From Drosophila persimilis (lineage: Eukaryota > Arthropoda > Insecta > Diptera > Drosophilidae), in assembly GCF_003286085.1 (NCBI RefSeq), contig NW_020825322.1:2046001-2110000 (forward strand): 64,000 bases of DNA. The letters run 5' to 3'. Of this stretch, positions 11,049 through 21,779 are shown one piece after another; position 1 is the stretch's first letter; each line of letters begins with the position of its first letter. The position numbers and the translations under genes are program-made. A model generated the notes under the pieces. The model saw only the letters and a list, made by a program, of their open reading frames with translations, was not told the origin of the DNA and did not search any database.

Positions 11049-14000
11049 TTCTATCATTTCAATTCGGCCAATTTTTGGGGACTTCACGAAATTTAATGAC
11101 ACAATCGACTCTGGTTTATTGCCTACTTTTCGGCTCTGATGGCGATTATGGATAATTAATATTACGCATACGCCCCACAGCCACTCTCTCCCTACTCGTG
11201 TGGGTGCGTGGGTGTGTGTGCGTGTGTGTATATACTGGGTAATAAAATTAACACATCTGCTCATAAATATAAACCATGGACCTAATAAATACCCACCCCG
11301 CACACATCATTTCGACCAAAATCACCATTGTCCACTGATTTATGTGCTGCACTGTGCTCGGGACTATGTCAGGCACCCACCACTGTTTCGCCACCCCCTC
11401 CCCCCCAACAGCAACGATTCAATTTTACAAACTGCATCCAGAGCCACATCCGCACATCCGCTGTCCAACACCCTACATTCAACATCCGGTGCAGAGCGAC
11501 CCGGAGAGTCCCGTGCGTACAGCGAGTGTCACAAAACTGTGGACAAGTGACAGGGCAGTGACAGGGCCGGGACATGGCATGTCATTAGGGCCCCGCTTTA
11601 TTGTTAATTGGATTTCGGCTAAAGTGGAAGGAGCCAAATTTCATACTCAAAAGTGTTGGTCAGATAGGGGGAATGAGCCCAGAGGAAAGCCGCTCGAAAA
11701 AGATATAGTATCATGGTGTCATAGTATCAAACCCACAGGAAAGCGTCTCCAAGGCAACATGATACCATGGCGGGAGCAGAGCACAGTGATTTTCAATCAA
11801 TAAGTAAATGTAAACTGGCAGGAACATGTAGTACATACACTCGATTGCCTCACATAAATCTCCAGCAAATAACAACGGAAAAAATTGTTCCATCGATTGG
11901 GTTGGGGGCTGGGCGCAATCATCTATCCATCCAGCAGATCTCTCCCCATTCTCGGTACATGGTTCTTACGGCTCTTTGACCTTCTTGTGTGGGTGACCTT
12001 CAGAGGGGCCACACCATAAACTATTGCAATCCATGTAATGGCTTTGTCTGCCACTTCCGGTTGCCATTTTGAATTACAAATTGCATGGCACTGCAGGGCA
12101 GAGAGTGCCCGCACGAGTGCCAGTTTCCGTATGCGTTCGAACGAATCACGATTTATATGTTGTTTACCTATTTGCATGGCCTGCATTGTGCGAGCTTCCT
12201 TCAGTCCGTGCCCCCATCCCATCCCATCCCGTCGGCCCTGGCGGCTGCTGGTTGATAACTTTATTAAACACTTTGACCTGCATTATGTTCACACGATGAC
12301 GATGCTGCCTTTGCGCTCCATTACTCCCCCACAGTCCCCCAACCCCACGACCCCACTATAGACGGCACGTCACGTTCGCTGTTGTAATATTATTATTACA
12401 TAATTTGTGTGCCAGAAATTGTGTATTCGCCCTGTTGCCCGGCCTGGATGGCAACTATAATCGTTTGCGACACGCGCCGTCCAAATATCTATGGTTCCAG
12501 TGCTGAACAATAGCGTTTTGCCGCGAACCAGTTTATAAATTGAGATTCTATATGGGTTCTATGTGATATTACACTCTGTGTGCTTCTCGGACAAGTATTA
12601 TATAAATACTTACTGCTACTGATCTGCATTAGTCACTCAATTTTATTCCTTTAAACTTAAATCTTAACAATACCTGACATACATAAAATATTAATTTATT
12701 TCATTTATTTATTTTAGATCTCTTCTTATATTGATTATATATGTTTATAAATGGCGTTATACGATGGGGGAGTTGGTTCCATATGCGAAAGGCATTTCTT
12801 CGATGAGGTTCCTCAGTGAAAGGTTTTCTTGTCTGGGAATTAATCGTAGGTATATTATTGGTTCTCTGTTCTTGATCGGTGTATGTTGTATATTCACTGA
12901 GTCACTGAGAGGTGACTTTTCATAGGGGGATTACAGGTAAAGGCTTATCAAGTTTCATTCAGGGACACAAAACAGAGCTGTGTGAACCGAAATTCCCTTA
13001 AAATACGTGTGTGGATGGAACGAACTATTCCGTCACATCCGGAACCATCGACAGCACTGATTTCATTGGGGGCGTTGTAAGGAACAAAAAAGCGCGGCAG
13101 TTTATTTTATTTTATTGCAATTCGCAGTCTCATTTTTATGGCTTAGACATACTGTACATTTGTGTGTGGGTGTGTCAGTGTCAAATATAAAACAAATAAT
13201 GCCAAAAGCGACAACAGCATGCAAGAACAACAAAGACGATATAAGAGGCAATCACAGATAAGTCAACATTCCGCTGACGAGGACAACGAACGACAAACGG
13301 AGCACGACGAATGGTAGCCGGGTCGGAGGACCACCCACAAATGAATGAATGAATGAATGAACCAGAAAGAAAGGTCACCTCTAGGCCAGCCGAAGCACTT
13401 GATACCCTTTTTCGATCTGTTCCCATGAAAAAATTCAGGGATTAGAAAGAGCTAAAGTTGATCGCAAACAAATATATACACAATAAATACATTTTGTGTT
13501 TCAAAATGCGGCTTTGCCTAATGCAAGGGCAAAATGAATGAATGAACGGCTGAATGAATGAATGAACGAATGAAAGAGCGCCTACGCCTTGGACATATTA
13601 TGTGGCAGAGGCCCTCCCTCACACACAGCCACACATAACGAACCACTCAGCGCTTTTATGGGTGTTTGTGTGTGTGCGTGCGCGTCTGTGTGTTTGTGTG
13701 TGTGGGTGGGTGTTTATCATGGCACCCCGCACCCGCACCCGTCCCCCGTCCCCCATTTCCCCCCGTTTACCCCAGCGGCTTGCACTGCCAGCCCTTGACA
13801 TGCTGCATACATTTTTTAATGTCTTCCTGTTCAGAAACAACACCAACAACGGCAACAGCAACGGCAACGGCAACGGCAACGATGAGCCCTGAGAGGCCTG
13901 ATATGTGTCAAACGCTAACACGCATGCTGCCTCCAGCCCCGCCGCCCCCTCTGCCGCAATATACACAGCCCCACAGCCACTCTGCCACACCCAACCACAC

Positions 14001-14168
14001 TTAGCCGCTGCTGGCTCTGGGTAGTTTTTCATCTCGTGCAAGGCTTACTGCAGCCAATCCATCTCTCAGCGAAGAGGGACAAGAGCAACAGAGAGAGGAG
14101 AGATGTATGGCAGAAATGTTATGGAGAGTGTTAACAAACGGTACGGAGAATGTAGCGAAAAATGACAT

Positions 14169-14195
<27 letters not shown>
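14169..14195. repeat. (GA)n microsatellite
   Basis: About thirteen GA dinucleotides in an extended purine-rich region (14060-14360). GAGAG elements of this kind can bind GAGA factor in flies, but no function is shown here. Confidence 0.85.
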
Positions 14196-14199
<4 letters not shown>

Positions 14200-15805
14200 C
14201 GAAAACTATGAGAGTGTGACGGAGAGACAGTCCACAAAGAGACCGAGAAGACGGAGAAAGAGAGAGGAGAATGCGAAAAGAATTAAAAGATGATAGAGAT
14301 AAAACAGGAAGCACAAAGTAGAGAGAGAGAGATATATACAAGCGAGTCGCCATAGAGAAAGAGAGCGAAGATCGCGATACGAGGCCTGGGATCCCCTCTT
14401 CAAGCGTAAAATGTTTCCTGGCTGCTCTTTGTGTCTCTGTCCCTCCCTCTGCCATTTAATGCCGGAAATGCTCAACGCACATGAACACACAAACACACAC
14501 AGACATGTACACACACGAGTGCACACATAGACGTGGCCCAATCAAGCGGGGCTCTGTGTCATTTTGTTTGTGAATGTCGCATATCAAAATGCTTAATAAT
14601 GTCATAAAAACCGAAATTTTGGGCCTAGCGAAGGCATCACAAAACAATGCCAATAATTCGACTTGTCTCCACTCATACGCACACACACATATGTTCCCTG
14701 TCTCAGTGTTTGTGTGTGTGTGGGGGGGGGGGAAGCACCATTTCAGACCTTGTGTCGCAGCTGCCATTCGAGTGGCCACTCTGTCTCCTTAACCTTGCAG
14801 CTGCCACACAGAGAGCTGCAGAGGGAAGGGATAGGCCGTGGTGGCACAGTTTGCCGGGAAGGAGGAAAAAAGTAGGAAACTAGTGAAAAATGTTGCAAAT
14901 GTTGCCACTGTGCCACGTTGGCTGGAAAGTATGCAATGCTTGCTCTGCTTTTATTCCCTCTCCTTCTTCTCGTTCTCTATGTCTCCCCATCCTTCATCAG
15001 CGTCTTCGCCTTGTTCTTCTACGGTTTGGTCCTGTATTGGCTTGACTTAGCATTTTTCATTTCATGCATATTTCTTGTCGAGGGCTGTGCAAACAGAAAA
15101 AAAATAAAAAAAACGGTTATATAATGAATATGTAGGCCTCTCCGCTCCCCATCTCTCTGCCCGGATCAGGAGTGCTTGACAAACTGTTATACATTGACAA
15201 ACTAACAAACTGTTGGCCCAATTTGATGCCTTTCGGCATTTTGTTAAATGAAGTCAATTTTTTCTTTAAATTTCGTTGTCGACAGGCGGCTCAAAGGGTG
15301 CATTCTGATGGGTTTTCTCTGTAGGTACTCTAGCATGACGCATGATGTTGTAAGACAGCTAAACTTGATTTACCATCGACATTTGTAGAACAAAACACAT
15401 TCTGAGGTTTTCATATACATACATGTCTCGATTTCTTTGGAATTCATCAGCTGTTTATGAATGGTTTGGAGACTTTTCCTGTTTTATTGATTCGCCATGG
15501 AAACACTTTACCAATTTTGTACGAATTCGGACTTAACCTGCGGTCAATGCTAAGCCGACACTTTGATCCGATGACCCAGAGTTAAGGACTTTTAGCTGTT
15601 CTACTTGAGATACAATGGCACATTGAGGTGCCAGATGAGTTTGACAGAAAGTGAATGAATGCAACTTCCTCGACATTCGCACTCACTTTAGCACCCCCAC
15701 CCCGTGCCCGCCATAATCATTTCTGGCTGCTTTCTCTGGCAATTTTCGCATTTTTATGCATGTTTTGACATGTTCAAGCATCGTTGGCGTCACTTCACTT
15801 CACGA

Positions 15806-15806
<1 letters not shown>

Positions 15807-15873
<67 letters not shown>
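15807..15873. repeat. (CCAG)16 tetranucleotide array
   Basis: About sixteen uninterrupted CCAG (GCCA) units, perfect throughout. It is open in all frames, reading SQPA repeats on the plus strand and WLAG repeats on the minus strand, so translation is not implied. Confidence 0.92.
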
Positions 15874-15874
<1 letters not shown>

Positions 15875-18800
15875 TCGCATGCAACGTTTTATGGCTCTCG
15901 AAACACACACACTCACACCCACAGACACAGATAGAGACAGAGACACAGAGACATAGATATACATACATACATACATATGTATATGTGTACGAGCATGTAT
16001 TTATGTATTTGTCTACGGCTGGCTTTTGTTTCCATTTTGTGCTTTCCATTTGTTTGACAGTTAAATGGGCAGCACATCGACATCGCTGCCGGCGTCGCCG
16101 CGTCTCGATAACGATTTTAATAGGCCATTTAATTTTTAATTAATTCTTCAAGCGCCAGTTGCCATGTCATAAAAATGTTTGCTGTCATGTTTGGATGTCG
16201 CTTGTCCTCTGTCCTCTGTCCTTTGTCCTTTGTACTCTCCTTTTGGCTGGCCTCTACCCCGCATTGCAGTTGTTCTGGTTGATGATGATGTTTTGGGGCG
16301 TTTAACGACATGTTTTTGTTTCATTTTGGCGGCCCTGCATATCATTATTATCGCCGCGATATTTCTTTCATTTCCATCACAATCCGCCATTCCGCTTGTT
16401 TATTGAACATTTGGCTATTTATGGAGTCGGCAATGGGCATGGGGGGATGGGTCGGGCATGTTTTCTCTGTCACAATTTCATTACTCAAACTTGCTACAGG
16501 GCGAGGGTGTCTCTCCCAAGCAACATTGAGAGCGGGGCGGAGTAATATTTACAGTCTGTAATTAAAACATTCACTGAGCGAAGGAGAGAAACCTCATTGC
16601 CCACTCAGCCAGTGCTGCTTGACCCCGGGTCGAGTGGGGGGAGGAGGTGGAGGCACCCACACCCGCACCCTCACCCGCAGCCGCTTCTAACCTTCGGCAG
16701 TGCCTCTCGACAAATATCCCCATCCTCCCTTTAAAGCCAACCCCCAGCCATGGCCGTGCCGCCCCCAAGCGCATTGTTTGGTTTTATATTTCAACATTTT
16801 TGTGACTCTCTTAATAGCTTTTTGTGAAAATTAATTTCTTAGCTATTAGAGGCTCTGGTCGGACCCCCCTTGTCCTCTCATCCCATTCCACCCCTCCAAC
16901 AGCTCCTGCAACTCTCTCAGTGTACGAGTCTATGTGTGTGTGTGTGTCTGTGTGTGTGATGGAGGAGTATTTTGTAATTACTTTATGCCCGAAAATTGCC
17001 GTAGTAAAATATTTCTCGCTGGCTTTTGGTTTGGATTTTACGGTCGCCCAAAGGCAGGACAAAAGCCCAGCCAGGTTGTGGTCGGGGTAGTGGGTAGGGG
17101 CTCTGGCAAGGCTGTGGACTTCCCTTTGGGACTATGTATATATAATCCAATCAAGTGCTTTGCCCATCTGCCAAGATGAGCAAATTTGAACAATTGTGAT
17201 GGTTTTTTGTGGTGCGGGGAATGAATGAATATCGATTACGATTGATCGTTTTTTGGCCGCTAATATTAAGCGATGTTTTGCAATTTGGAGTCGATTAAAG
17301 TTAGTAGAACAGTTTGTATAACATTAAGTGTAACAGTTTGTTTGGTGTCGCTTTGTATTCTAGCAATAACGCATAACATTTGTAATTACAAGAGTATAAC
17401 AGTTGGAGCAGCGTTTTTTTTTTGTGTTCTAGCCGTAGAAAAGCTTGAAACTTTTTGTATACTAGTATATCTGTACACTAGAAATGGGTGATAGGGCTAT
17501 AATTTTGTGTGTACCATCCAGAACCATCCAATATCAGTCGATATCCTTTGAGTTTGAGGATTGATCGATGAGAACGATTCCTCAATGAATAAGCAAACAA
17601 AAAATATGGACATCTTTCGAAAAATTCCAGAAGTACGAGTATAGCAATCCCTATAAAATTGTTAATGTTTAGTTTTTTGTTGTTGTTGTGAAGAAACCTT
17701 GAAAGTATCTGTTTATCTATGGGCACATGCACACACTCGCACGAGTGGGGCGTACAGGCTTCAGCACATATTTCAAAGTTGTTGAAGGATTTGCAATTAG
17801 CACGAACTAAAGTTGGGGCAAAACAACAAAAGTGAATAAATAGTTTTAATTAAAATACCTGAGAGCTGAAAAGTAAGCAACAAATGCAAATTAAAACGTA
17901 TTAAAAAGTTAGAACAACATTTCTGTTGTTGCATGCCACTTAGATGGCATCTGGTAGAGGCATCGAGTTTCCCAAGAACTACAACGACTACCAGGCCCAC
18001 CCACGAATGTCTGTGGCTTCACTGACCAACCGGATCCGGCTGTTGTACGTGTCTGCTTAACCCTACTCTATACTGTCTACTGTCCAGCGCCAATAACGGC
18101 TTCGGGGGCTGGTATTACTATTATCGCCCACAATCTCAATCCCCATTTCCATCTTGATTGCAAAAATTTCAATCCCCCAACATGGAAATCGTTTTTGCTC
18201 GTCTACAGTTTTTGGGTTAAAAGTTTAGGACCCCACACAGCCATACACCCATCACCCATCACCCATCACCCACTCTGAAATTCCCACGCATAATTGCCAT
18301 GCTTGCCCCTTGTAGAAATCTTTCCACAAAGTTGTAGCAGGCAATGGGACAGTGGAGGGGACAGTGGCAGGGGGCCAGGGGATGGGGCGGCAACGACATG
18401 TGTGCGTCGTTAGTTAGTTAGTTATAACTACATACAATTTTATGGACGCCATATTGTAAATGTTATAATTTTCACTAACAATTTTTACCAACCGTTGCCC
18501 GACTCTGGGGCGTGGCTGTTGGGCGGCTCCCGGCGATGAACGAACACCCGTACGGACGGCCAGATGGAGAGACTCGTATTTGAGGGAGGGACACACGGCG
18601 TATACGTACTACACGCCTGTGCATGTTGTAAGCAGGATGATGATAATTTTCAACAACTTTTTTTGGCCAGTGTGTGAAACACGCACCTCAGGGGAACGAG
18701 GGCTCTGGCAGAAGCTCGTAGTAGTAGTAGTCCGGAGGTGACGGTGACGGTGACGGTGATGGTGCCGGAACAGCCTACACTTGCACCGCCTGCCCCTGTG

Positions 18801-20013
18801 CCACCATGTCTCTGGCCCTGTTCCCCGTGCACTTAAACGTGCTTGGTGTTTTAAAGTATTCTTTACATTAACATTAAGCAGGGATCGGGGGGGCATTGGG
18901 CTCGCGAATGGGGGATAGGATGCGGGACCAAAAAGCATTTTCTGTGTGTTTTCATACGGATTTTTCATCACTTTTTTGTTGTTTTTTGCGCTGTCGTGTG
19001 TATTTTATTTTTACCCTCCGCTCTCTCTCTCTCTCGGTCGTCTGGCATTTTTTGCTATTGTCGTTTGCTTTTTATTTTTTTCAGTAATAAAATTTAATAC
19101 ATCTACATGCATACACATGCACTCATACACATACGCACCATTTTACTCAATTATAAAAGTTTCCACATTAAAAGTTCATTGCAGAGCCAAAGTCGGGGAC
19201 GAACGAAAGTCCGAGGCGCTCCCGTGCCACCCATATTGGGTTAGGTCGTGCCCAGAGGCAACTGGCCTAGGCCTCGTCCTGTTCGCAGTCCTCCCTCTAG
19301 TCCTGTTTCAAGTCCTGTTCCTGAATTTGGTTCTGGCTCGACTGTTGTTTGTCCTGGCAAACAAACATCAAAGCCAAAGTGTCTCCGACAGAAAAGTTTC
19401 TGGTTGTTTTTTCTATTATTTTCTCTCTTTTTGAGGCCAGTCCCAGCTCCAGAACGAAAGGGGTGCGGTGCGACACAAGGTGGGTGGGGTTGCCGAAAAG
19501 GTTGTTGTGCCACATGCATGGCTGCATGGCAGTAAGCAGCAGTAGGCAGCATGGAAATGGCTTTATCCACTCCTACTAATCTGCACAGTCTGCCCTGCTA
19601 ATTTGATCAAGGATCAGTCTCTGTAGCTGCAGCCGGAGCCGGAGCCGGAGCCGGAGATGTGGATGGAGCTGGGCTGGTGCTTGTGACAATGTTGAACTTG
19701 TTAAACTGTGAGTGGGATCAAGTCGGACTGCCTGCTTTGTCCTTCTACTCGCATTGTGCTGCATTTAGTTCTCTTTTTGAGCAGCAAGTGTTTTGAAGTG
19801 ATTAAATTTGCAATGGGATAGGATTTTGGACTGCATATATTCTTTATCTAGACTAGTTTTGGCCTTCGCCTATTGAATATTTTACAAAATATTAGAAAGA
19901 ACTGTTCTAATTCATTCACAAATGCCCGTCTGCCCCTGCCGCCAGGCACGAACGCCATTGACGGCTCAAATAAACCAAAATTTAATGAATTTCATCTTCT
20001 TTTCTTGTTGCAG

Positions 20014-20768
20014 GCTACGGCGGCGTCTCGCCACGAACCCAGTGGGGCCGCATTGCCGCCCTGATTTACGCTCTCCTCGGCATACCCATCATACTGCTCT
20101 ACTTGTCCGCCATGGGCGATGCACTGTCCACCGGCATGCGTTGCCTGTTCCGTCGCCAGGGTGGGGAGAAGGGCGGGGCAGGCGAAGGGGATGGCATCGA
20201 CAATGGAGCTGGCGGTGGCAACGGGCGAAAATCCGATAAGAAGAAGGGCAAGAAGGGAAAGGGGGGCCACTATGGTCACCATGGCGGCAACAATATGCAC
20301 TACGGCATGCCGCAGACCGTCTACCAGCAGCAACAGCAACAGCAGCAGCAGCAGCAACAGCAGCAGGAAAAGAAGAGCTCTGAATCGGAAAACGAACAAG
20401 GACCTGGACCCCGGGGCTCCGCCAGCGTGCCCATCTCGATCTGTGTGTGCGTGATGGTGTGCTATGTGACCAGCGGTGCCATTCTCTTCCACCGGCTGCA
20501 GAACTGGAGCGTGCTGGAGTCGCTGTACTTTTGCTTCACCTCGCTGGGCACCATCGGCTTCGGGGAGCTGGCCCCCAGGGGCACGCTCGCCTTGTACATG
20601 GCCTCCGCCTATATCCTGGTGGGCATGGCCGTGGTGGCCATGTGCTTCAACCTGATCCAGACCGAGATTGTGCACTGGCTGCGCAAGTTCAGCGTCCAGG
20701 ACCACGTGACGCCCAAGGCAGAGGAGGTGACCCTGGTGTCGGTGTCCGTCACCCCGAAGCCCTCCTGA
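20014..20768 (+). CDS. K2P channel exon 5, canonical part to first TGA
   Basis: Acceptor CTTGTTGCAG at 20013. Encodes residues 225-475. In order: filter 1 completed as TIGYG (223-227); TM2 (IAALIYALLGIPIILLYLSA, about 238-260); a long cytosolic loop of about 100 residues with Lys/Gly-rich segments, a His-rich HHGG stretch and 14 glutamines (329-342); TM3 (VPISICVCVMVCYVTSGAIL, about 363-385); pore 2 with TIGFG (404-408); TM4 (LALYMASAYILVGMAVVAMC, from about 416); then a short tail ending VSVTPKPS. Both filters are intact (GYG and GFG), so a functional potassium channel is expected. The large TM2-TM3 loop recalls TRESK-type or invertebrate TWK channels, but this is only an analogy. A TGA at 20766-20768 closes the frame; see the extension entry. 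Confidence 0.95.
20325..20366 (+). repeat. Coding polyglutamine (14 Q) in the TM2-TM3 loop
   Basis: CAG/CAA mix coding for residues 329-342 of the channel. CAA interruptions should make it more stable than the pure CAG tract at 5829. It lies in the cytosolic loop, where K2P channels tolerate length change. Confidence 0.9.
20766..20768 (+). other. First in-frame TGA, leaky context (TGA C)
   Basis: Stop codon of the 475-residue channel, in context TCC TGA CAA. A cytosine right after UGA is the weakest termination context known in animals. The same frame then stays open for 256 codons with protein-like composition, so this is a candidate readthrough stop. It also lies inside CTCCTGACAACGACCCAG, which resembles a branch point plus 3' splice site, so splicing around it is an alternative. 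Confidence 0.7.
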
Positions 20769-21536
20769 CAACGACCCAGCGCGGACCTGCTGGGCGGCGT
20801 CGCCGGCGGTCCCAGCACCTCCTCCGGTCTGGGCGTGGGCGTGGTAGGCCAGCCACCCAACAGCCTGGCCCAGCACCAGACGATGTTCTTCGGCCCGGCC
20901 CATACCCTGACCCAGTACAGCTCGCTGCCCCGCCGCAGCCACATGCACGGCGGCCACGGGGTCGGACCCTCATCCTCGGGAGCGGCCTTCCAGCGCAACA
21001 CGCCCATACGCCGCTCCACGGGCATACCGGAGCACCACATGGAGTACTTTGTGCCGCGCAGCATCAGCGAGTTCAACCTGTCGGGCGTGGGCGATCTGGC
21101 CCTGCCTCCGCCGCGGCGCTACTCCCCCAACATGAACAACATGGGCATGGGCACGGGCATGGGAATGGGCATGGGATCAGGCATGGGAATGGGCATGGGT
21201 ATGGGCATGGGTATGGGCATGGGCATGGGAATGGGACTGCCGCACGGCCTCCAACTGGGACCGCCGCAGACACTGCTCTGTGGCGGCGGCCCCCAACAAC
21301 AGCAACAACCACCGCCGCCACCGGCCCAGCTGCAGATAGTCACCCTCAAGCCGCGCAGCGAAAAGATGGTCACCTTCGAGGACGAGTCCAAGCAGCAGCA
21401 GCCGCCGCCACCCTCCATTGTCTCCTCCGGCGTGACCTCTGTGACATCGGCGAGTACCCATTGTCCCCACGGGGTTCCTACCACGCCGCGCAAGTCCTCC
21501 GGCGTCACTGGCCTGAGTGGCGGCGACATCTTCATG
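20769..21536 (+). CDS. Putative C-terminal extension of the K2P channel (256 codons)
   Basis: This frame continues directly from the channel after the TGA at 20766. It does not look like random 3' UTR. It contains acidic/aromatic and Ser/Arg segments such as HHMEYFVPRSISEFNLSG, LPPPRRYSPNMNN, QIVTLKPRSEKMVTFEDES and TTPRKSSGVTGLSGGDIFM, typical of a cytosolic, phosphorylatable channel tail. There is also a (Met-Gly)-rich repeat (21141-21236) and Gln/Pro runs. It would be translated by readthrough of UGA-C or by splicing around the stop. It ends at a second TGA at 21537. The region is GC-rich and a different frame is open over it too, so openness alone is weak evidence; the residue patterns are the main support. 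Confidence 0.7.
21141..21236 (+). repeat. Met-Gly dipeptide repeat in the extension (ATGGGN)n
   Basis: Sixteen hexamer units giving MG dipeptides, with one TG and one SG variant. Third positions vary (GGC, GGA, GGT) while the dipeptide is kept, which fits translation of this frame. The number of units probably varies between strains. Confidence 0.85.
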
Positions 21537-21551
21537 TGACCATCCAGCTGA
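21537..21551 (+). other. Second and third in-frame TGA codons, the third in a TGA CTAG motif
   Basis: The frame reads ATG TGA CCA TCC AGC TGA CTA GCG. Both stops are UGA followed by C, and the third is UGA CUAG, the motif known to give efficient readthrough in metazoan mRNAs. Only three sense codons separate them. The 33 bases 21536-21568 begin with GT, end with AG, hold both stops and are a multiple of three, so their removal would keep the frame; 33 bases is shorter than normal fly introns. Confidence 0.75.
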
Positions 21552-21729
21552 CTAGCGGCGGCGTCCAGTGACTGTTCGCCAGTGGCATCTGGATCGGGTT
21601 CTGGTTCTGGTTCCGGGGCCGGTGTCGGTGTCGGAGCTGGAGCTGGGGCGGCATCAGAGCTGAATGCGGCGATGCGTCTGCGGGATAGCATTGACGAGGC
21701 GCTGTGCCCCAAGTCGGGACCGGCCCCAG
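21552..21729 (+). CDS. Putative second extension segment of the channel tail, ending at a splice donor
   Basis: Same frame as the channel, 59 codons plus one base. Begins LAAASSDCSPVASGSG, passes through a Gly/Ala/Val-rich linker and ends with a more protein-like stretch (AAMRLRDSIDEALCPKSGPA). It ends at CCCCAG|GTGAGG (donor at 21730), a strong 5' splice site in phase 1, which matches the phase of the candidate exon at 56443 (codon G|GC, Gly). If the donor is not used, the frame runs on through GEVIRV to a TAA at 21747-21749. Confidence 0.6.
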
Positions 21730-21773
21730 GTGAGGTGATACGTGTCTAAGTGAATCTAACCAAATGCTCACAC

Positions 21774-21779
21774 TGTAAG
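21774..21779 (+). promoter_or_regulatory. Alternative 5' splice site GTAAGT downstream of exon 5
   Basis: CACACT|GTAAGT, about 45 bases after the donor at 21730, is a near-perfect U1 match. Its use would put the TAA at 21747 inside the exon and end the protein at GEVIRV. It gives a plausible alternative isoform or a 3' UTR intron. Not tested. Confidence 0.4.

Larger units (their letters stand above)
11049..20013. other. Intron 4, 3' part (no gene seen)
   Basis: Contains a TG-rich stretch at 13660-13715, GGCAAC repeats at 13850-13880, AATG repeats near 13340 and 13530-13575, GA repeats at 14169-14195, CCAG repeats at 15807-15873, a TATAACAGTT group at 17305-17405 and GGAGCC repeats at 19631-19655. 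Two longer open frames near 13.6-14.0 kb are driven by simple sequence. It ends at the exon 5 acceptor. I see no independent gene. Confidence 0.6.

Noticed and set aside
20766-20768. UGA read as selenocysteine
   Set aside because: K2P channels are not selenoproteins, the stops lie in a tail without redox context, and no SECIS-like hairpin was recognised downstream.
19992-20957. 321-codon minus-strand frame over exon 5
   Set aside because: Antisense shadow of the channel; it contains mirror-image polyleucine from the CAG tract and no domain.
20447-21571. 374-codon open frame on the plus strand overlapping exon 5
   Set aside because: It is a shifted frame over the GC-rich channel exon. Its product lacks the pore and membrane segments and is Gly/His/Arg-rich by composition.
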